Source of the DNA: Haemonchus contortus
Taxonomy: Eukaryota; Nematoda; Chromadorea; Rhabditida; Trichostrongylidae
NCBI GenBank assembly: GCA_000469685.2
Contig: LS997562.1
Location: 44,830,869-44,894,868, forward strand
DNA: 64,000 nt
Reading direction: 5' to 3'
Each line of letters begins with the position of its first letter. Within the stretch, counting starts at the first letter, position 1. Of the stretch, positions 61,177 through 64,000 are shown in pieces. The notes under the pieces are model-generated. The model searched no databases. It worked only from the letters and a program-made list of their open reading frames with translations, and was not told the DNA's origin. The position numbers were made by a program, and so were the translations under genes.

Positions 61177-62142
61177 TGGAATGGCTGTGCGCTTAAATAG
61201 CTTTCAAAAGTGATCGCGATCTTTGTTTCGAAAATCAAAAATAGTAAGGTGTTAATTTCGAAAATCGGAATGGGGCGGAGCAACGGCCAGACAGCCGCCA
61301 ATAATATTTGCTTACTACTTTCGAAAAACTGTGTGACAGTTTCAAAGATAACAATGTCAGTAAAGAGCAAAGTTACGAAATGTTGAAAGAAAAGAGCTTT
61401 TAGCTCATTTATATGTAAAGAATACAAGTTGCGCAAGAATGTATTATGGCCTGCGCGTATTGTGCTGAATCTCACCAAAAATTAAGGCTGTAATTTTGAT
61501 ATTATATGAAGTGAATTAAGCTTTTCAATCTGCTGGTGAGAATCTGCAGTAAGGACCAGTTCTTACTGATGGAGAAGGAGAGAGAAAGCTGATACCATTT
61601 TTCACTAACTCCCCGTCATCCCGAGTATAGCATGCAGCTTGTGGCCATTTTGAGAGGGTAGGACTCGAACTTTGAGAATCAACTACTCCAAAGGGAAGCG
61701 AAATGAAGTAAGAAATGAAATTTTTCCACCTCCTGGTTCCAGCTCCACTCTAGTAGAAATGAACCTTAACAACTAAGGATGTATTATTTCTGATAAATGA
61801 AAGGAGAAGAGCCCTGCACATGCATAATTGTTATCGTTCTTCTTTTCATTTGAATGAAATAATATTTCCTAATAATTCACTATGACCTTTTTGGGTTTGC
61901 TTTTGACTGAGCTGATATTCTCTCATTTTAATTAAACAAGTTCCAATCTCCGTTTATCGCAATCCGACAGATTACCCTTATCAGCAAACAACTTTTCGAA
62001 ACGGACTTTCGAAAATCGAGAGCGAAATTCATCGGCAGTTGTTTATCTCTGCTCCGCCCAACTCCGATTTTCGAAATAAACATCTCGACCAACTTGTGAA
62101 GGCTATTTAAAGGCCTCGTTGTCTCCTTAATAATCGTTATCC
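61177..62142. promoter_or_regulatory. Shared bidirectional promoter of the PB1-like gene pair
   Basis: About 1 kb separates the two divergent genes. Each side has a TATA box (CTATTTAAG at 61200-61192 on minus, CTATTTAA at 62103-62110 on plus). Each side also has one copy of a 28 bp box: ATTTCGAAAATCGGA, three variable bases and GGGCGGAGCA, at 61255-61282 and reverse-complemented at 62050-62077, 26/28 identical. TTTCGAAAA or TTTCGAAAC also occurs near 61226, 61319, 61992 and 62006. The layout is a mirror image. TTCGAA units resemble overlapping heat-shock half sites (nTTCn/nGAAn) and GGGCGG is a GC box; which factor binds is unknown. Confidence 0.7.
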
Positions 62143-62151
62143 ATGACAATC

Positions 62152-62787
62152 ATGCCTGGCGACTCTTCAACTCATTCAAAAACTGCCACTATCAAGCTTT
62201 ACATGAACCGCATTCCACGTCTCACAATCACCTATAAGGACAAGCACGATCTGTATGAGGCATTCAAGATGAAGGCACGGGAACTTGGCCTTCCACTTGA
62301 AACCGTTTTTTGGATTGATGATGATGGTGAGCCGATAAGGCTGAACAACGCCAACACTCTCATGGGCATCGCCAAGAACTCGTCGGTCCTGCACATTTAC
62401 GCAACTGTTGCTGAACAGGGAGAAGACAGCTCTTGCTCCAGTTCTGAAGAGCTCGCTCGGTGTAGGCGACCGTGGAGCGGCAGGCATCGCTCTCGTGGAC
62501 GAAGAAGTCGCAGTCACTCTCGTGGGGAACGTTCTCGTTCAGCTGAACGCTTCACTAGCTTCGATCGTTCCCGCAGAACTCGCTATCACCATGGACACCA
62601 TCCTTTCTCTGGACTCGAAAATTTTGACAATTCGATGACTGACCCTTGGTGCGGACAATGGACACCTCCCATCTGTTGTGCTCGTGGTGGCTTTGGTCCA
62701 CGCGGTGGTTTTTGCGGTCGTGGAGGTTTCGGAAGCCGTGGTGGAAGCCGTGGTGGTGGACGTGGACGTGGATTCCATTTTCATTGA
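62152..62787 (+). CDS. Intronless PB1-like / SR-rich / RGG-tailed protein
   Basis: It encodes 211 residues from ATG 62152 (MPGDS, aligning with the paralogue); ATG 62143, only about 33 bp past the TATA box, is possible and would add MTI. The PB1-like region aligns throughout with the divergent neighbour: TATIKLYMNRIPRLTITYKD, LYEAFKMKARELG, OPCA-like WIDDDGEPIRLNNANTLM, SVLHIYA. An acidic Ser linker (DSSCSSSEE) is followed by an SR tract (RSRGRRSRSHSRGERSRS). The C-terminus is an RGG box (RGGFGPRGGFCGRGGFG, then SRGGSRGGGRGRG), typical of RNA-binding and phase-separating proteins. Single exon, AATAAA at 62923-62928. Confidence 0.8.
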   Translation: MPGDSSTHSKTATIKLYMNRIPRLTITYKDKHDLYEAFKMKARELGLPLETVFWIDDDGEPIRLNNANTLMGIAKNSSVLHIYATVAEQGEDSSCSSSEELARCRRPWSGRHRSRGRRSRSHSRGERSRSAERFTSFDRSRRTRYHHGHHPFSGLENFDNSMTDPWCGQWTPPICCARGGFGPRGGFCGRGGFGSRGGSRGGGRGRGFHFH

Positions 62788-63937
62788 GTGTTTCATTTTG
62801 CATCCGTGTCGCTTTATAGAAGGAACCAATGAAATTGTGCAATTGATGCTGTCGTTTCCCTCTCCATTTCCTCTTTGTAATACTCATTTATCACCTTATC
62901 TTATTTACACTTGTGTATGAGAAATAAATAATGTTTGGTATGATATGCGTCCTGTATTTGACATAATCACCAACACACAGACACCAATGAGATGTTTAAG
63001 TTTCAACTGAGCACTGAATTCTTCGAGGAGTGTGCACTGTGCCCGCTTCGGTTGTGATTTAGTGGTGGCGGTTGGATTTGTTGACTATACCTTGAAATAT
63101 AAATTATCATAGTGTAATAGTCTCCATGATGCTGCTGTTCGTGAAATGGTATCGTGGGTGAAATGTGGTACTGAAATCGTAATAATACGTTTGAAATAAA
63201 ATGCAACTGGAAAAAAGATTAAATTTCTTCCCTAGAAAAAAATTATCGAGTTCTACAAAGACCATGGGAGGTGGCGAAGTCAAGATTACCATTTGAATAT
63301 TTGTTTTGGTGGTTCTTCGTGTCTTATTACCTCCTACGTGGTTCTAAAAGAATATGATGAGTTTTTGAAGGGAACTTTGATTTGGATAAAACAAAAAATC
63401 TTAATTGGAATTGGTGCACTCAGGAAAATCTCTTTGCCATGGTCACAATTTCTAGTTTACACCTATATCTCTAGGCTAGAACTTAAAGGAAAGCTGTTGT
63501 TTAGCTTACAGGGTGACTGCTAGGGCTGGGCTGGATTGTGTAGCACCGTTTGTTACGTTTACTTTATTCTGAACGATGTTTTTATTTAAACTTCTTATCT
63601 CGTCGGCAACGCCGTGGGCTCCCCCAGACCACAGTAACTTCGAATCTGAGAGAGCTTTATTTCAGCAAGTTACCCCCTATTTTGGAGTGCATTCCTTTAG
63701 CTTTGGAAAATAGAGTGAGGGACCGATTAAACGAGCACGAATCACAGCTAAACCTCAGCAAGAGTCAATTCCACCCTCACTACGAAATAGAAATTCCTCT
63801 TTCATTTAGCGTTAAATTTTAGTACGCGGCCTACCTTGGTGAATTGATTACCTCTTCTTCCAATACAATTGAGTTTTATCCAACGACAGAAGACCAACAT
63901 TCAATAAAGACCCTAGACAAGTCTTTTAACAATTAAC
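62788..63937. other. Right-hand non-coding stretch
   Basis: AATAAA at 62923-62928 serves the preceding gene. Frames at 63293-63523 and 63550-63822 are open for 76-90 codons but lack acceptors or start context. I assign no gene. Confidence 0.35.
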
Positions 63938-64000
63938 CCTCGGAGGTTGGAAGGCTTGGTTGGGTGTGTATCGAAGCGGGACTCGAACCTCGACCATGCG
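63938..64000 (-). mobile_element. tRNA-derived SINE, copy 3 (cut by window edge)
   Basis: On the minus strand it contains CATGGTCGAGGTTCGAGTCC, a perfect box B, then the start of the body shared with 21897-22080 (AAGCCTT..AACC). It has the best-preserved box B of the three copies. Its box A would lie beyond position 64000. Confidence 0.55.

Overview
The window looks like genomic DNA of a clade V (strongylid, hookworm-like) nematode. The reasons are intron-rich genes with TTTCAG-type acceptors, probable spliced-leader acceptors just upstream of start codons, a cuticle collagen, Tc1/mariner relics with TA target duplications, and gene-poor repeat-rich stretches. Most lines in a six-frame view are noise; the genes below were rebuilt by joining exons so that splice phases match across every junction. 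No search was run, so family names rest on motifs and conserved order.

Layout. 1-284: end of a Tc1-like element. 316-5814: 3' part of a large serine-rich gene I do not recognise (12 exons, + strand). 5815-25000: gene-poor, with a 2.75 kb mariner relic carrying a 145 bp minisatellite, a 1.05 kb Mutator-like foldback element inside a wider inverted duplication, a tRNA-derived SINE and scattered weak ORFs. 25001-26499: small secreted-then-anchored cysteine-rich membrane protein. 29256-45385: four + strand genes in close order: a CDK4/6-type kinase, the Fe-S assembly factor IBA57, TCF25, and an unidentified 178-residue protein. Three of them start at probable trans-splice acceptors and two junctions have operon-like spacing. 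TCF25 introns hold a complete mariner-type relic, a SINE and a GC-rich insertion. 46391-50357: orphan exon-like segments and an eIF3e-like fragment. 52018-53952 (-): RNA polymerase III subunit RPC6/POLR3F. 55070-56959 (-): cuticle collagen. 60550-62787: two divergent, intronless paralogues with a PB1-like fold followed by SR-rich and RGG or His/Pro-rich tails. 63938-64000: start of another SINE copy.

The most unusual item is the divergent pair at the right end. The two genes share a mirrored promoter with TATA boxes, repeated TTTCGAAAA motifs and a 28 bp box that is 26/28 identical between the two sides. In an intron-rich genome, intronless TATA genes under one shared control block suggest a co-induced, perhaps stress-responsive, RNA-granule-like pair; that function is inference only.
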